Of a DNA stretch of 64,000 nt, positions 1 through 12,339 are shown one piece after another (the stretch's first letter is position 1; the number at the start of each line of letters is the position of its first letter). Location: contig QEYB01001046.1 in NCBI GenBank assembly GCA_017562135.1, positions 5,270,001-5,334,000 on the forward strand. Reading direction: 5' to 3'. A program made the position numbers and the translations under genes. The DNA is from Dipylidium caninum. Taxonomy: Eukaryota > Platyhelminthes > Cestoda > Cyclophyllidea > Dipylidiidae. A model generated the notes under the pieces. That model worked only from the letters and a program-made list of their open reading frames with translations. It did not search any database and was not told the origin of the DNA.

Positions 1-452
1 CTTCTAGTTGTTTTCAATGATTATCGATCATTTCGGCGTTTGAATTATAAAAAATGTCGGTCAATTGGTCGTAATGCACTTCATCGTAACTTGTACCCTA
101 ATAAACACCTTGTGAGCTCTTCCAGTCTACCGCTACTATTGTAGCTCACCCTGTGGTGAAATACATTTTACGACAAAATCGTTTGCATTCAAGCTCTTGA
201 ACACAAATCAAGATAGGTTGTGGTTACGTCCGTAGTTGGTTCCCATGTTTAATCAAATTAGCCGCCTATTAATGCGAGCTGCATTCCCGCCATCTTAGTA
301 CTGCTTTCTTAATTGTGTAGGATGGAGCCGTCGTTCGTCCTCGACACAGGAAGCTGTGAACAGTAGTTCACCATATATCTGTCATACGCTAGGGCTTCAA
401 ATGACGCTAATATCATATATTTTCCATCATCAACGCGCTCTGATCAAACTTG

Positions 453-2543
453 CGATGTCCAGGATTCCTCTTATGACCCCCCTCACGCTCCTCGTAAGCT
501 TCGGAGTTGGGCTTTTTCTAAACGGTACCATCAAAATAAAGCATACTCAAAGATCAGACCTGGACGTATCTCGTGAGTTTTCATGTCCTTAATGGGTAGT
601 TTAGTTCTGCACTTCGTGAAGCCCTCGATATTTCTCATTATGATATCCCTTTGCATATTTATCGAATGCGTTCCATGGGCTATCCGCCTGGTTGGTTGCG
701 CAAAGCCAAAGTAGAACAACTGTCACTGTTTGATGAAGAAGGAAAACGGGATTTTAACCATGGAGGTAATTTTGTGATTTGATGTACGTGTCGCACTTAA
801 ATCGTCTAGTTTTTTGTGTTAATACATTTCTGTCACCAGTGTCTGAAGTTTATGTTCTTTTTGATGAAATTCTTAACGGCGTTTCTTTGTGTGTGACTCG
901 ATGTTATTCGATTTCATTCTGTAGCCACATATGATGAGGATGCGATAATTGCATACCCCGGATTTAATGTTTGCTCCAGTAAACTACGTGATGAACACGA
1001 CGTACTTCAATGCCCCAGTATTCAGAAACATCATTTATTGGAGAATTTTATAAGTGCCCTTCGCAACACTTGCACTGACCATGGTGGATTTTCTCAGTAC
1101 AAAGAGGCACTTGACTGCAAAGGTTATTTCATGTCATTATGTCTCATGTTACTTTCTTTTCTCATCATGTCGCTATTTTCATTGATAGATTTAGATGATT
1201 TGAATTGCGAGCGCCAGCGATTGTTGTCAGAAATAAATGCCCTTCAAAATTCTCTCTCTTTAACCCCTTTTGAAAGTTTCGGTGAGTTTTAATGTTTTTA
1301 CCTTTTTTCTTGTCTTTTGTTTGTATGATTTGACACACTAAGTTTTATATGTACTTTGTGGTTCCTACTTTCAGATTATATTATTGCAATCACTTTAGTG
1401 GCGTGTTTGAAAATATTAGCTCTTGCCCAGTAGTCGATTTCAAGTTTTCGTTCCATTTATCACTTAATCAATTCCATCCCACCTATCCCAATTAGGGGTG
1501 TTAAGTGCGTCTATATTGTCGATATTCTTGCATCTTTATTAAAAAATATTTTTTTTGTTCTTAATAGCATCGGCCAATGAATGCCAAAACTCACCGAGAA
1601 CCCTTGTCACCCAAGACAAATCTGAACCCTTGTGCGACGTATCCGGTATTGGTAGGACTTATCATGGCTACACATACTTGTTATTAGTTAACGGAGGAAG
1701 ATTAAATAAACTTGATTTGATATATTCTCAAATATTTTAGAAGGCAATCCTGAGAAACTGGTGAGAAACGTTGCTGATACCGTGTCTTCACACAATCAGA
1801 CGCCAGAAACTCACGGAAACACTGTAGATAAATCAGTCGAAGAAAAGTCAAATTTTGAACCCGAGGAGGGTACGACCATCCCCTCAAGTATTACTCACGT
1901 AATCGTAAATACTGAAGGTGATTCCTGTCAAATAGACACCTCGAACAATCTATCGCGGAGGCAGAACAAACTTCCAAAACTCGAAGCTTTTAGCTCTGGA
2001 ATACAGCCTTTCGTGCCTTTTCAAAGTCTTCCGAATGGTCAAGGTGCATATAATCGCGTCCGTGATACTCTTAAACGTGCTAAGGATGATCCCACTACTT
2101 TTTTAAAATCGGAAACGCTGAATGAAGGAAATAACCCAAAATCTCCGAGATCGGGAGACCTGCTTTCTCCATCCGAAAGATGTGGCTACGGATTAGCCCA
2201 TTCAAAGGGTCCAGTGAATTCACTCTCAATTGCTGAGGACGGATTGAGACGATCAAACAAAGGTAGTAACCATCAAATGTGCGAAACCGATCATCACCAT
2301 TCCAGCAGACGACACCGGGGACAAGAAAATTCCTGTATTTCAGAAAATAGTCATCGGAACCATCAAAAGGAATCATCAATACATAAATATGTTCGCACGA
2401 TCTATAAAGATTCGTATCCTGTTGTTTCAAATGAAAGTTACTCATCAAGGCAAGGGTCTCCTTGGAGTCATCCTTCAAGAAGCTTTCATAGTTATCGTAG
2501 TAGCTATTTTAATCATTCAACATGGAACTATGATTACATTTAA
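453..2543 (+). CDS. ZCCHC8: ZCCHC8, zinc-finger CCHC domain protein 8 (3' part, several exons)
   Basis: In animals ZCCHC8 is the scaffold of the nuclear exosome targeting (NEXT) complex, bridging the MTR4 helicase and RBM7 to degrade unstable nuclear RNAs. The sequence shows a PSP domain: exon ending at 572 reads RPGRIS, and 605-765 continues with ALREALDI, IYRMRSMGYPPGWL and LSLFDEEGK. Exon 925-1122 then gives TYDEDAIIAYPGFNV, which matches the block after the PSP domain in this family. Further exons with consistent GT/AG phase are 1189-1281 (heptad-like helix), 1568-1645 and the long last exon 1741-2543 (Ser/Arg/His-rich, disordered). The visible first exon begins near 453 and is probably preceded by a CCHC-knuckle exon I could not place, so the 5' end is unresolved. 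The C-terminal half is recognised only by continuity of frame. The family call rests on the PSP block. Confidence 0.86.
573..604 (+). other. 32-nt intron in ZCCHC8
   Basis: The frame before (PGRIS) and after (SALREALDI) is restored only if 573-604, which begins GTGAG and ends TTTAG, is removed. An in-frame stop lies inside it. The next upstream AG, at 598-599, would give a 27-nt intron in the wrong phase. Confidence 0.8.
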
Positions 2544-3108
2544 ATTGCATTCTTAACTATCATATGTGTATATTGCCTTCTTGCTTATTAATGTAAAGAT
2601 TTTCGGTGCGAAATTGAAATATAAATGTCTTGTACTACTTTGGACCATTTTTGGTGTGCCTCGTTGCGAAAAATATTGAGCAAGAAATTTCATTTTTCTC
2701 CCTGTGGTTTACTTACTTTTTGATGAGTGCCGTTGGTCTAACTATATTACTTGTTGAGATTGTGAGTATACCTCGTCCTCTCAGCTACCTATTTTTCAGT
2801 TGATTCACAAAATTGTTGATATAAGATAAAATTTATTTTTGGATTTTACAGTTCAAAACTTTCCACTGGAGCTGCGGGCTTCATGATGTTTTGCAAATTT
2901 ACCAGTCGGGTTTTTTGTCACTGGCTTAGCCTTTGGTTGCAAATTGAAAAAGTATATTGATGCGGTTTGTCTTTTTTGACCAAATAATTTTATTTAACCG
3001 ATTATCCTTGTCCTCGTTTTATGCTTAAACCAAACTATGCCGATCATAGATAGCTAACGGCATAACTTAGATGATATATAGCTCTACCAAAGGCACTGTG
3101 GTAGAAGA
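2544..3108. other. Intergenic: ZCCHC8 3' flank / MCM10 5' flank
   Basis: No open frame with family resemblance is seen here. The sequence is T-rich. It would contain the ZCCHC8 3'UTR and the promoter or leader of the next gene, but I cannot mark individual elements. Confidence 0.4.
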
Positions 3109-6100
3109 ATGCTTCATACGCTTGTTTCTGCCCCCCGATCGCAGGAACCTGGGGATACAGATGTGATCTGTCGGACTGACGGTGGAGGTCGTCTGAAACA
3201 TCCCAGCCCTCCTGCTGTGCTGATGACAGCTGCAGATGTCAGCGAATTCTTCGCTCAGCATGACGGCGAAAGCAGTGATAGCTCCGATTGGGATGATGTT
3301 AAAAAGGAGGATGATGAAGTAGTAGGAGAGGAGATGAACGAATTATCTGCCGCTTCGGTCGCTCCCCATTTCCCTGTTTCGGCACCCGCAGGTCCGCGTC
3401 TCTCATGGGCGCTTATGGTGTTTTGTGGTTGATATTTCTTGCCAATATTTTTAATGCAAAATTAGTTATTCATGTCCACTCTCGAAAAGGCAATGCGGTA
3501 AGTTTCTTAAGTATTTTTAAACTTGAGTCGTAGACGGTAAAGTTGTGTAAGAACTTCGTGTCGCTGTTTTTGCCGGAGCAACTTAGGCAACATTATAGAG
3601 AAGTGGATTGTCACGCCTACTTTTGTTTAATATTAATAGGCGCTTCCAAACTCGTCTTTACTGGGTATCAATTCGTAAAATACTCTTTCAATTTCTAATT
3701 ATTCTAGACTATTCGTTCTATGCACTCTTCCCTCGTCTTTTCTTTCTTAACACAAATGTCAGACTCCCCCAGAGACGGGATAAAAACTAGGGATTCTGCG
3801 TCTAAAACTGTCTCTGGGAAACTTGAAAAACACGATGCCGAGCTACAATACTCATGTAGTGCTGCTGACCTATCCAAAAATAGTGGACTATGTAATTCTC
3901 AGCTACGAGCCCTGCAAGTCTGCGAAACGAAACGCTCCAACGTTTGTGAGTATACTTGTGCATTTTTCAAATATTTATCAGTTGTTGAGTTAACGTTTAA
4001 AGGAAGAATTTGACCCCTTCGTCTTTTATATCGCTTTACAATCGCTCAGTCTGGTGGAACTATACAGTAATATTTTTAATCAATTTTGATACATGATTTT
4101 GTGTATTACTACTTATTCCTTTACATTATTAGTGGCATCACTAAGTGGTTCTAGCATGGAGACGCATTCGTCGTTGCCGACCAAGGGTGGATACTTCGTA
4201 GCCATCCCAACTAATATTCGAGTCACGTAGGTTACCTACGTTAAACTATTCAATGCATTCTCACTCGCATGGTACATGCCTTGATCATATGTTAGAATTC
4301 ACACTCCGACTATTTGGCCTTGTAGGTTTTTACCGGCGTTCGTTGAGGTACCTCACTGAACTACTTATCACGACTTTTTAATTTATAAGGCCCTTATTTA
4401 TGGGATGGGTTTGTTGCAAACGTGTTAATAGATGTAGAAGTCACTATTGAATCATTTAGGCGGCCTTTACTATCTTCGGAACTGTGGATGACACGAACGA
4501 AAAATCGGCGAGTTCTCAGTCTCTCCCAGTACGTTCAAGAGGTTATTAAGTCGAGTAGTCCGAGTATACAGACAGAGATAACGGTACTCGTTGGTGTGAT
4601 CGGCTCCAAGGTGCCACCACGTCGTAGTCGAAAAGATCAAATTTTTTCCATTTGGCGCCTTACGGATCTGGTTGGTGTAGGTACGGGCGCCTCCAATGCA
4701 CCTAATGTCAGCCTCTTCCTCTTTGGATCTGTGCATGAAGAGTTGTGGAAAGAACAGGAGGGAAGTGTTGTGGCGATCCTTAAACCGAAATCACTTTCGT
4801 CTAATAGAGTAAGTCTTTCACCATGCCTTTTTACCTTTACGTTGAACCGGCTACTGCCAGTCGTAAAGATATTCTCTCTTTTTAATTTGAAAGAGTGAAC
4901 ACTTACCCAGTACTAATGCCATTGACCTGTCGATAACTGTGGATTCAGCTCCATTTGTGATGCCTCTTGGAATGTCTCCGGATTTCGCACACTGTGCTGC
5001 AACTACTAGAAGTGGGAGACCTTGTACTAGGATTGTCAATAAGTAAGCATAAAATCTGAGCTCCAATATTTGTGCTCTTCATCTGGGCCATTTCTTTTTC
5101 CCTCTTTTCTCACAATGTTTTCTCAATTTCGCCTGTCGACTTTTTGAAACTCTTTCATTACTTTGGGTTACTGTCACATTTCATCTATTTTGAGTCCACA
5201 TGTCTCTGCTCATCTTTCAGTCCCATTACTATTATCTGTTTCGCGTCATCTGCACCTTTGACATAGAGTAACTCTCTACTCAATCTATGTCAGTAGACAT
5301 TCCGTTTTATGCTGCAAAATTTACTTGTTAGACGGTCGTTTCTTTACTAATGCATTTTCCATTTCATCTAGACGTGTATGTCTGTACTGCGATTTTCATG
5401 TGAAGGCTGCATACTTCTCTGCTAGTAGCGCACGACCTGGTTTCGCAACTGTGCCGTACGTATGCCCCAGTTTAACAGCGGTGAACAAGTTTGCGTACTA
5501 ATTTTATTCTACTCTAAAATTCCTAAATATATTTATTGTGATAGGCAAAAGATAAGAAATTAGATCCAGCTTTAAAAAATCGCTCATTTTCCTTATTATA
5601 TTTCTTTTAATCAATTTGAAACCCAGCTATGTTATTTTTCAAAGGATAGTATATTTGTGAATACCACCTTCTGGTTGCGTTTTGCTGCACGTCTTAATGT
5701 GAGGTATTGTCATTAATATTTTGCCCGTTAGAGATTATAGAATTCCCAGGCCAGGATACGGTAAAATTCGTGGTCTAGAAAGACCGTTTGGTAATCCCCC
5801 AACTCTTGTCCAAGCTGGTGGTCCATTCTCACTCCAGCGTCCGTCCTTCATGCCACTCAGTCATAATCAGAACGCACCGATTGAAAATGGACACGCTATG
5901 TGAGTTTACGGCAAAAATTTGTGTCGGTCTCTACTTGGATGGCCTAATTGATTCTAAGGGGTTTTCGACTATTTTAGCCTGAAGTAGAGGTTTTAATTTT
6001 CTGTCTTTTCTACTTTGCAGAATAACTTGGAACCGAAACTATTCTCGCCTTAAGGTCCTCTGCTATAGTATTTCGACATATCTTGAGGCAACTGATTGCA

Positions 6101-9100
6101 CTCGTCTTGTTACTTTTACTGACAATGCTTTTCTTAACTCATACAATTTCCTCTTTTTCCCATTATTGGTAACGCATTAGATATCAAGCTTTATGTTTTA
6201 TGAATCTCCTTTAGAATGCCGATTTCTCACATTTCGGATGTTAACTTACGTAGGCTTGATACATTTAATCAATTTTGGGAACTAATGGAAATTGATTTCA
6301 CTCAATGCCATTATCTCCACGCGTTTTCCTTCTGTGATCAACTTTAATTGTTCAGCTTTTAATGCGAACACTGGGTCATTTAGCTATTTGGAAGCACTGA
6401 AATGGTTTATCAAGCCCAGGGAGGAGGTATTTAATTCCTTCACTGCGGATCGTTTTATTAACTTCTCACGATTTCGCGATTTTGGTTACATTCGCGCGGA
6501 AGGGTGACAGTCTATGCGGAAATCCTTCCCTTCCCAACCTATTGTCAAAGGATTAAACTAACAATAAATCTACGATTAATTAATTAGTGGTGAATTGGGG
6601 TATTTATTACTTTAAATTTATTTTTCTATTGCAAATTTTCAAGTCAGTTACCATCACACCTTTTCAAGTTAAGATGCTGGTTGCTCGGAAAAATTGGAGG
6701 TTCATGAGATGCCTCGGTTACTTTCCTCATACCGCGCCTTTTCTTTAATTTCAATACTGCTATTTTCTACATGTTCTTGATATCGACAATACTCTCCAAC
6801 TCATATTTGAGGTATTAAGAAATTGTTTTTACGGGATGATTCGACACCTTAAAATGTTGCGTGTCTGCCGACAGTGAGGAAGAAACCCTATCGACATAAT
6901 GACTTCATAACACTGTTTATATTTGTTTACTAAATCTTGTCTACTTCACTTAATTTTTCTCTCAACCTATCTTACTAGTATGACGAAACCTTGACAAGTG
7001 AGTGGTTAACCGTTCGCTTGCCATTTTCACTATCTTCCTGTGTAGATCCTCTCGCTCCCTATCGAGTAGGGTTAAGCTGACTTCATCCGCAAACCCGTCA
7101 AGCTCGTTAGCGTCGCAATTGACAATTTCTGATTCGGCTAATACACCTGTCCCTTCGACACCTCTCAGTCGAGGTACCTTGAACCTTCGTCACCTTGAGG
7201 CCGTTGTTTCTTCGTCAAGTATGGTTTCCCGATCGTCCACTTTTCAACGACCGCGGAATGTACCTTCAAAGTCATCTGAAACATTCTTTAACTTCTTTGC
7301 AGACCTAAAACACAAAATGGTAATAGTAATGTGGTGATCTTTTGCAGTACTGCAAACTGTGAAATTCTATTTCTAATAGCAAAGAATTTTGTTTACCTAG
7401 ATTGGGTCAAAGAAACCTACTTTTGGACGTGAGGTGCAAAACACCGCAGGGGATCATCAGTATGTCGACTTAGGTCCAATTTCGGTTCAGAGCTCATCAC
7501 TCAAGGCAAATCATACGACCCCAGCTTGCGATCCTGCCCGTCGGCGAGCGGAGGCTTTTGTCCGAGCCAACGGTGGCGTCGGTGCTCTTCACCAGTCTGC
7601 TCGGAAACAAACCCAAAAGCGAATTTTTGACATAGTCTCTCAATCAGCTTCCAAAATACGCAAGTTATCGTGCGTTGTCCCCATCTTACTAAGATTTGCC
7701 TTTATAACGTTGATATAACATCTTTTATTCTAACTCATTTGTACGGATTTGAACTAAGATTTTGTTGTTTATTTCGTTCGTCATTCCCATTACTAATGTT
7801 GTTTCAACTCCTGCACATATTGCACCTTTCCGTACGTAGCTCGTGGGTCGCCACATCTGACCGATATTTCTCTCTCCTAATTTAACTTGATGGCAAAGGT
7901 TTTTGGCAGCTATAAACTTGTCGCATTCTTCTTAGAACGCAACTGTAACTTTCCCTTCTCAATCTCCTACCTTTAATACCATACAATGTGAAGTGGAGTG
8001 AGTGGGTCAGCATAGGTTTTATTTCTCCCACATCGTGGACTTCATTGTAGTCCTGACCATTTTATGACTTTTGTTTTAGTCCATCCGCACAATCACCTAA
8101 ATCAGAGTGTAGCTCGAGGGAAGACCTTGATCTCTCTCAAAGGAGTCTTGAAAAGAGTAAGGAAGCCCAATATAGTTGGAAACGCAAGCAACGTGACAAG
8201 CTTGTCAAATTGGTTAGTCAAGGCTCCAGTCACGGTGATCTTGTCGCTGCTGACGAAAATAATGCTGATCTCCGGCTCCTCTTCCACCTCGAAATGCGTG
8301 ATGCCATCGAAGAGAAACTCTTGAATCAGCATGAACAGGAATGTCAAGTGGTTACTTGTCTTAGAGTACGTGTGCTGGTGACTCCAGCGCTTTTGATAAA
8401 TCCTGAGTCACCAAGTTTCTTGTGCCAAATTAAGCAGGCTTTCGTAAACGAAACCAACGAACACTTTCACAGTTCCTGGTAATATATGCGGGAAACAGGA
8501 ATACTCTAACTTATTGTGTTCACGCCTTCACGCCCCTTGGATGTCCTGTGAAAGTTTAGGGCCATTTTTATAAAACCGATACATAATCCTCACCGTGAGC
8601 AGCTGTACTTGTGGTTTTTTGCGATTAATATTCTATCAAGAGAAATTTTGTTTAACGGTAGCGCTTACCTTGTGATTTTTCATATCTTTTCATTGTTAGT
8701 GGAGTCAACCATTGCTTTACTTTGTGCCATTTTATTCTTTACTGAACAGACCTGATTTATTTGGGATAATTCGTCATTTAGCGCTATGTCTCTTTGTTTG
8801 ATTAAAAATTTCACCTTGCCTCTAATCAGACTAATGCGTGACTTCATTTGACTAATGACCAGTACTGTTAAGTACTGTGCTTCAAGTGACGCCGTGGTAG
8901 AGTTGCAGGTTCACACCAAATTTTATTCCAAACATGGATGACAGATTTGGGGAGTACAAAGTGTAAAAGTGTCCTACCAGCGACAATAATTATCTAACTT
9001 GAGCGACCAGGAAGAGTTATGGCTTTAGTTTCCTTTTATGTTAAGGAGGGGAAATTTGTCTTTGTGTCTTATGTGGCAATACATCAAGATTTGAAAAATA

Positions 9101-10657
9101 AACGTGGTTTTCATTCATTTCATTATCTCTATGTCACGATTTCAACCAGTGTCAATACCGATCGCTACATGCCAGCCCAACTTGCCGCAAGGGTGGACAC
9201 GAATTGACGTTTTCTACCAGTGTAAAGCGCTTCTTTGCGTGTCGCACTTGCAAGACCAGGACGACTACACTGGATCGTTATCCCAGCATTCCATGCGTGT
9301 AGGTTTTAAGGCTTACTTATTTAATCGGAGTTTGTGCAACTTCATTTGCAAGAGTGTCTGTATTTTTGGGACATTAGTGTACTACACCGAGGTGCCTCTT
9401 TTGGTCAAAAAGGAATTACCCTCCTCCCAGTTGAACTCCATTTATAATCTGTGAATTCATGACGCAGGTGATTCTCTCGACCACTTATGAAGGGAGACTA
9501 ATTATCTCCACCCTTCGTATCTCTGTAGGGCCCTCTAACTGTCAGTTGATATCATGCGGCGGAGTCCGGTCCCCCTCAATCCCATTTATGCGTGCCGCAT
9601 CCAACGGCTCTTCTTTCCTTAAACTCCTCTATGCCCCCATTTTCGTATTAATATCTTCTGCAGGTGGCCGCTGTTATGTAATGTTTCTGCTATTATCCAC
9701 TGCGACCACATTTCGAACCAGAGATTTGATTTAGCCTTAGTGATACTTTTATTTTTTTTTGTATCACTAGGTTCACATTCCTTCTCATTATCAGCTCGAT
9801 TTGATTGTAGTTTTATTAATCTAGTCCTTTTGCACTTAATTTTTACAATATTCCCTTTTCTTCTAATTTATCGTTAACAGAAATTGCCAAATGGCTCTCT
9901 GGACTGTCCTATCATCTACTGGCAAATTTACATTTCGACAACGACATCTCGTGAATTTTGTCTGATATGGAAATATAGCTTTGAGATTACGATTTAATTT
10001 ATATTTGGTCCAAATATGACTTCATTGTGTGCGTGTATTCCTGTGTAAGACCGTTGTTAACAATGTTGGAGAGGTTTCCGATCTGTTTTGTCCTTGTCAC
10101 TCACTACGGGACTTTGTCCTACCCATTTTTTGTGGCTTCACTGTTGTCAAAAGCGGTTCACTGTTATGGCCCCATTTTCTTGGGTCATCCACCCGTTTTG
10201 AATGGCTTGATTTAGCCGTGGAAAGATGCGCCAGTAAGTGACGCTTGCTTTACGCATGCGGTCGGATGCAGTCACATCTCGCGTCAGGTAGCTTCTTCAA
10301 AGCCGAAATCCAAGAGGAATGATATCTTTTTGGCGGTATTGGACCACCCATGCACCACCACGAAACCTACGCAAAATAGCCTTTCTTGAGGCGTGAAATT
10401 TTAATCTTTAATTGTCCCATTTTCAGCAACTGTGGCGAAGTCCTATTTGAAAAAGCTGGCGCGATTGCTGTAAGTTACTGTTATATTTCGTAAGTCGTAA
10501 TGGCCTTCTCTGTTAATTTCGCGGTGCCTATTTCTTGGGATCAGTCCATTGTTGAGCCAACCTGGCCCAAAACTCTTTCTTTCAGCCACGAAAAGGTCCC
10601 AAGGTAGCCAGCGAAAAATTACTCATTCGTGGCAATGAAGAAAAATTTCTATCGTAA
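3109..10657 (+). CDS. MCM10: MCM10 replication initiation factor (multi-exon)
   Basis: MCM10 binds DNA and the CMG helicase and is needed for origin firing. Recognised exons are: 4432-4808, OB-fold with FSIWRLTDL and VSLFLFGSVHEELWK; 4894-5042 and 5372-5455, the internal CCCH zinc finger (SPDFAHC, GRPCTRIVNK, CLYCDFHV); 5732-5899; 7046-7319; about 7434-7663; 8080-8365 (helical, ending ECQVVTCLR); 9150-9298 (CQYRSLHASPTC, SVKRFFACRTC, LDRYP); 10427-10469 (NCGEVLFEK); and 10586-10657 (GPKVASEKLLIRG, stop). Together these give the conserved paired C-terminal zinc modules and the typical terminal GPK..LL.RG peptide. Phases agree across the C-terminal junctions. The 5' end is uncertain: an acidic frame from ATG 3109 (or 3222) to about 3391 and a frame 3756-3945 opening with ATG are likely N-terminal exons, so the start could be 3109, 3222 or 3756. 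The segments between 5900 and 7045 are unresolved. An AATAAA lies at 10735-10740. Confidence 0.92.
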
Positions 10658-12339
10658 ACGCGGTTCTCAGTGTCATCGAGGTATATAAAGCAGAAATGCC
10701 CTTTGTACTTTGCTATAGTTTACTCCAAAGTTGAAATAAATTATCTCGTCTCTGTTCAGCATCACAAGAATGGACTTGGCTTATGTGAAACTGACGTGGG
10801 AATCCGCTTGGTTTCAAGGAGGCTAAAGTTGTTCAACTCAATCCTTATGCGTTTTGTCTCCACAATCTTTTGTAAGCACAAAAGCACGTTGTTGGAAGGT
10901 CTGGGGACAAAATGATAAAGTAATTTTGCTAGTCCCCACCATTAATAACACCTGAAGTGATCTTGTGATCGCGCGAAAGTGGTTGCTCTGGTCGCCGGGG
11001 CATTCTTTTTTACCGGGCATTCGAGACAAAAGTGTGGCCCGGGTGCAAACCTCCGCATCCTGCGTTTGGCCGTCTGATTCTGCGCTCGGTGAATGGTCGG
11101 ATGTGTGGTCATCTTTGCGTGTATCACTGCGACCTGGGCGTCTCGCGCAATCGCCTCGGAGTGGATTTTGTCACGCCTGAGGTGTGGGCGTCCCCCGTTC
11201 GCTACACACGGTGCTTCTGCGCCAAACTGGTTCGGGTGTTGCGAGCTCTCCTTGAAGAAGTGCAGTCGGGCTCACAAGTTGGCCCGTCCTCTGGTCCCGT
11301 GGCGGTTTTTGCAATGGACACTGACATGGGATGCAGCGTCCCCGCGGGGTGATGCGCTGAACCCGCTGCCCGGCTGGTCCTCCTTAGCGCCGCTCGGTCG
11401 GGTCGGGCGAAGGGGCCCGGGGCGGGCGGCACTCTTATCTACAGCGAGTCAATCCTACCCAGCAGGAGACATGCCCTTAAGTTAAATGTTATATTTTCTT
11501 GTTCGAGTTGTATTTTTGCATGCGATACAGGTGGCAATAGGTACGTGCATGTTGACGGCTCTCGGTCAAATCATGCTGACACTGGGCCTCTTGTTTATCT
11601 CATTCTGCCAGTTGGAGTCCAATGGAGCGATGAATCGGTGGCTTGAAAGCGAGATCGTTCGGCTCCCGCCTGGTGGATACATTTGTGCCACTCGATTGGG
11701 CGCTTGTTGCTGCGTCCTCAGGGCGACGCTGCGGAAATCCTTCTGCATGTCCGCTGTCACCGACTGAAATGGCGCTTCCACGCCAATGCTGAATGCGGGC
11801 AATTTCACCGGCTGATGACAGCACAACATCTCGTTACTCTGTTTGGGGGCTTGACTGTCTTCTACACACAAAGATATGGAATATGTATTTAGCACGATGA
11901 TGGAAGTAACAGCCGTGTCCGAAGTCCGTTTCCACTAGCCTTTTCTTTTTTAATGAGGGAGGTAAATTTGAGTGGTTCATGCATAGCGCACATTACCGGA
12001 TATCGGGGATTTCCCCCGTGATGTTTGATCTCTTCACTATTCTCTCCGTTGGTCATTGTTTCTCAAAGAATCTAATCACCTGACCACACTCCAGTGCCGT
12101 TATTTAACTACACTTTTAAAATTGTGATTTCAGTTACCTCGACAAGAGTCGCAAGCTTAGTTTCTTCGGTCTGGACGTCTTCAATTAGCGTTACATAATC
12201 GTAACTCTTATTCTACCGATGTTGTGAAGTTCTTTGTCTTAGTGAAATCTTGACTTGATAAATCAGATATTTAAATGGCGGTTTAATCTGATGGCTGCAA
12301 GTCGTAAAGGGGACCCTGGTTCTTGTGGAAAAGCGTCTG
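10658..12339. other. Intergenic between convergent MCM10 and neuroligin-like gene; GC-rich island
   Basis: From about 10970 to 11480 the sequence is markedly G/C-rich compared with its surroundings, and frames of 70-130 codons are open on both strands. None resembles a family I know, and openness is expected in GC-rich DNA because stops are AT-rich. It could hold an undetected 3' exon of the neuroligin-like gene. The rest is AT-richer and shows nothing I can name. Confidence 0.4.
10735..10740 (+). terminator. Candidate poly(A) signal of MCM10
   Basis: AATAAA about 78 nt past the MCM10 stop codon on the same strand. The spacing suits cleavage shortly downstream. Confidence 0.5.

Noticed and set aside
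9017..9500. Frames at 9019-9207 and 9104-9454 as separate small genes
   Set aside because: They are out-of-frame readings around the MCM10 exon 9150-9298, whose true frame gives the zinc-binding cysteines.
11032..11485. Cys-rich + strand frames as a small gene
   Set aside because: Overlapping frames are open on both strands because the DNA is GC-rich; no zinc-binding spacing or family match was found.
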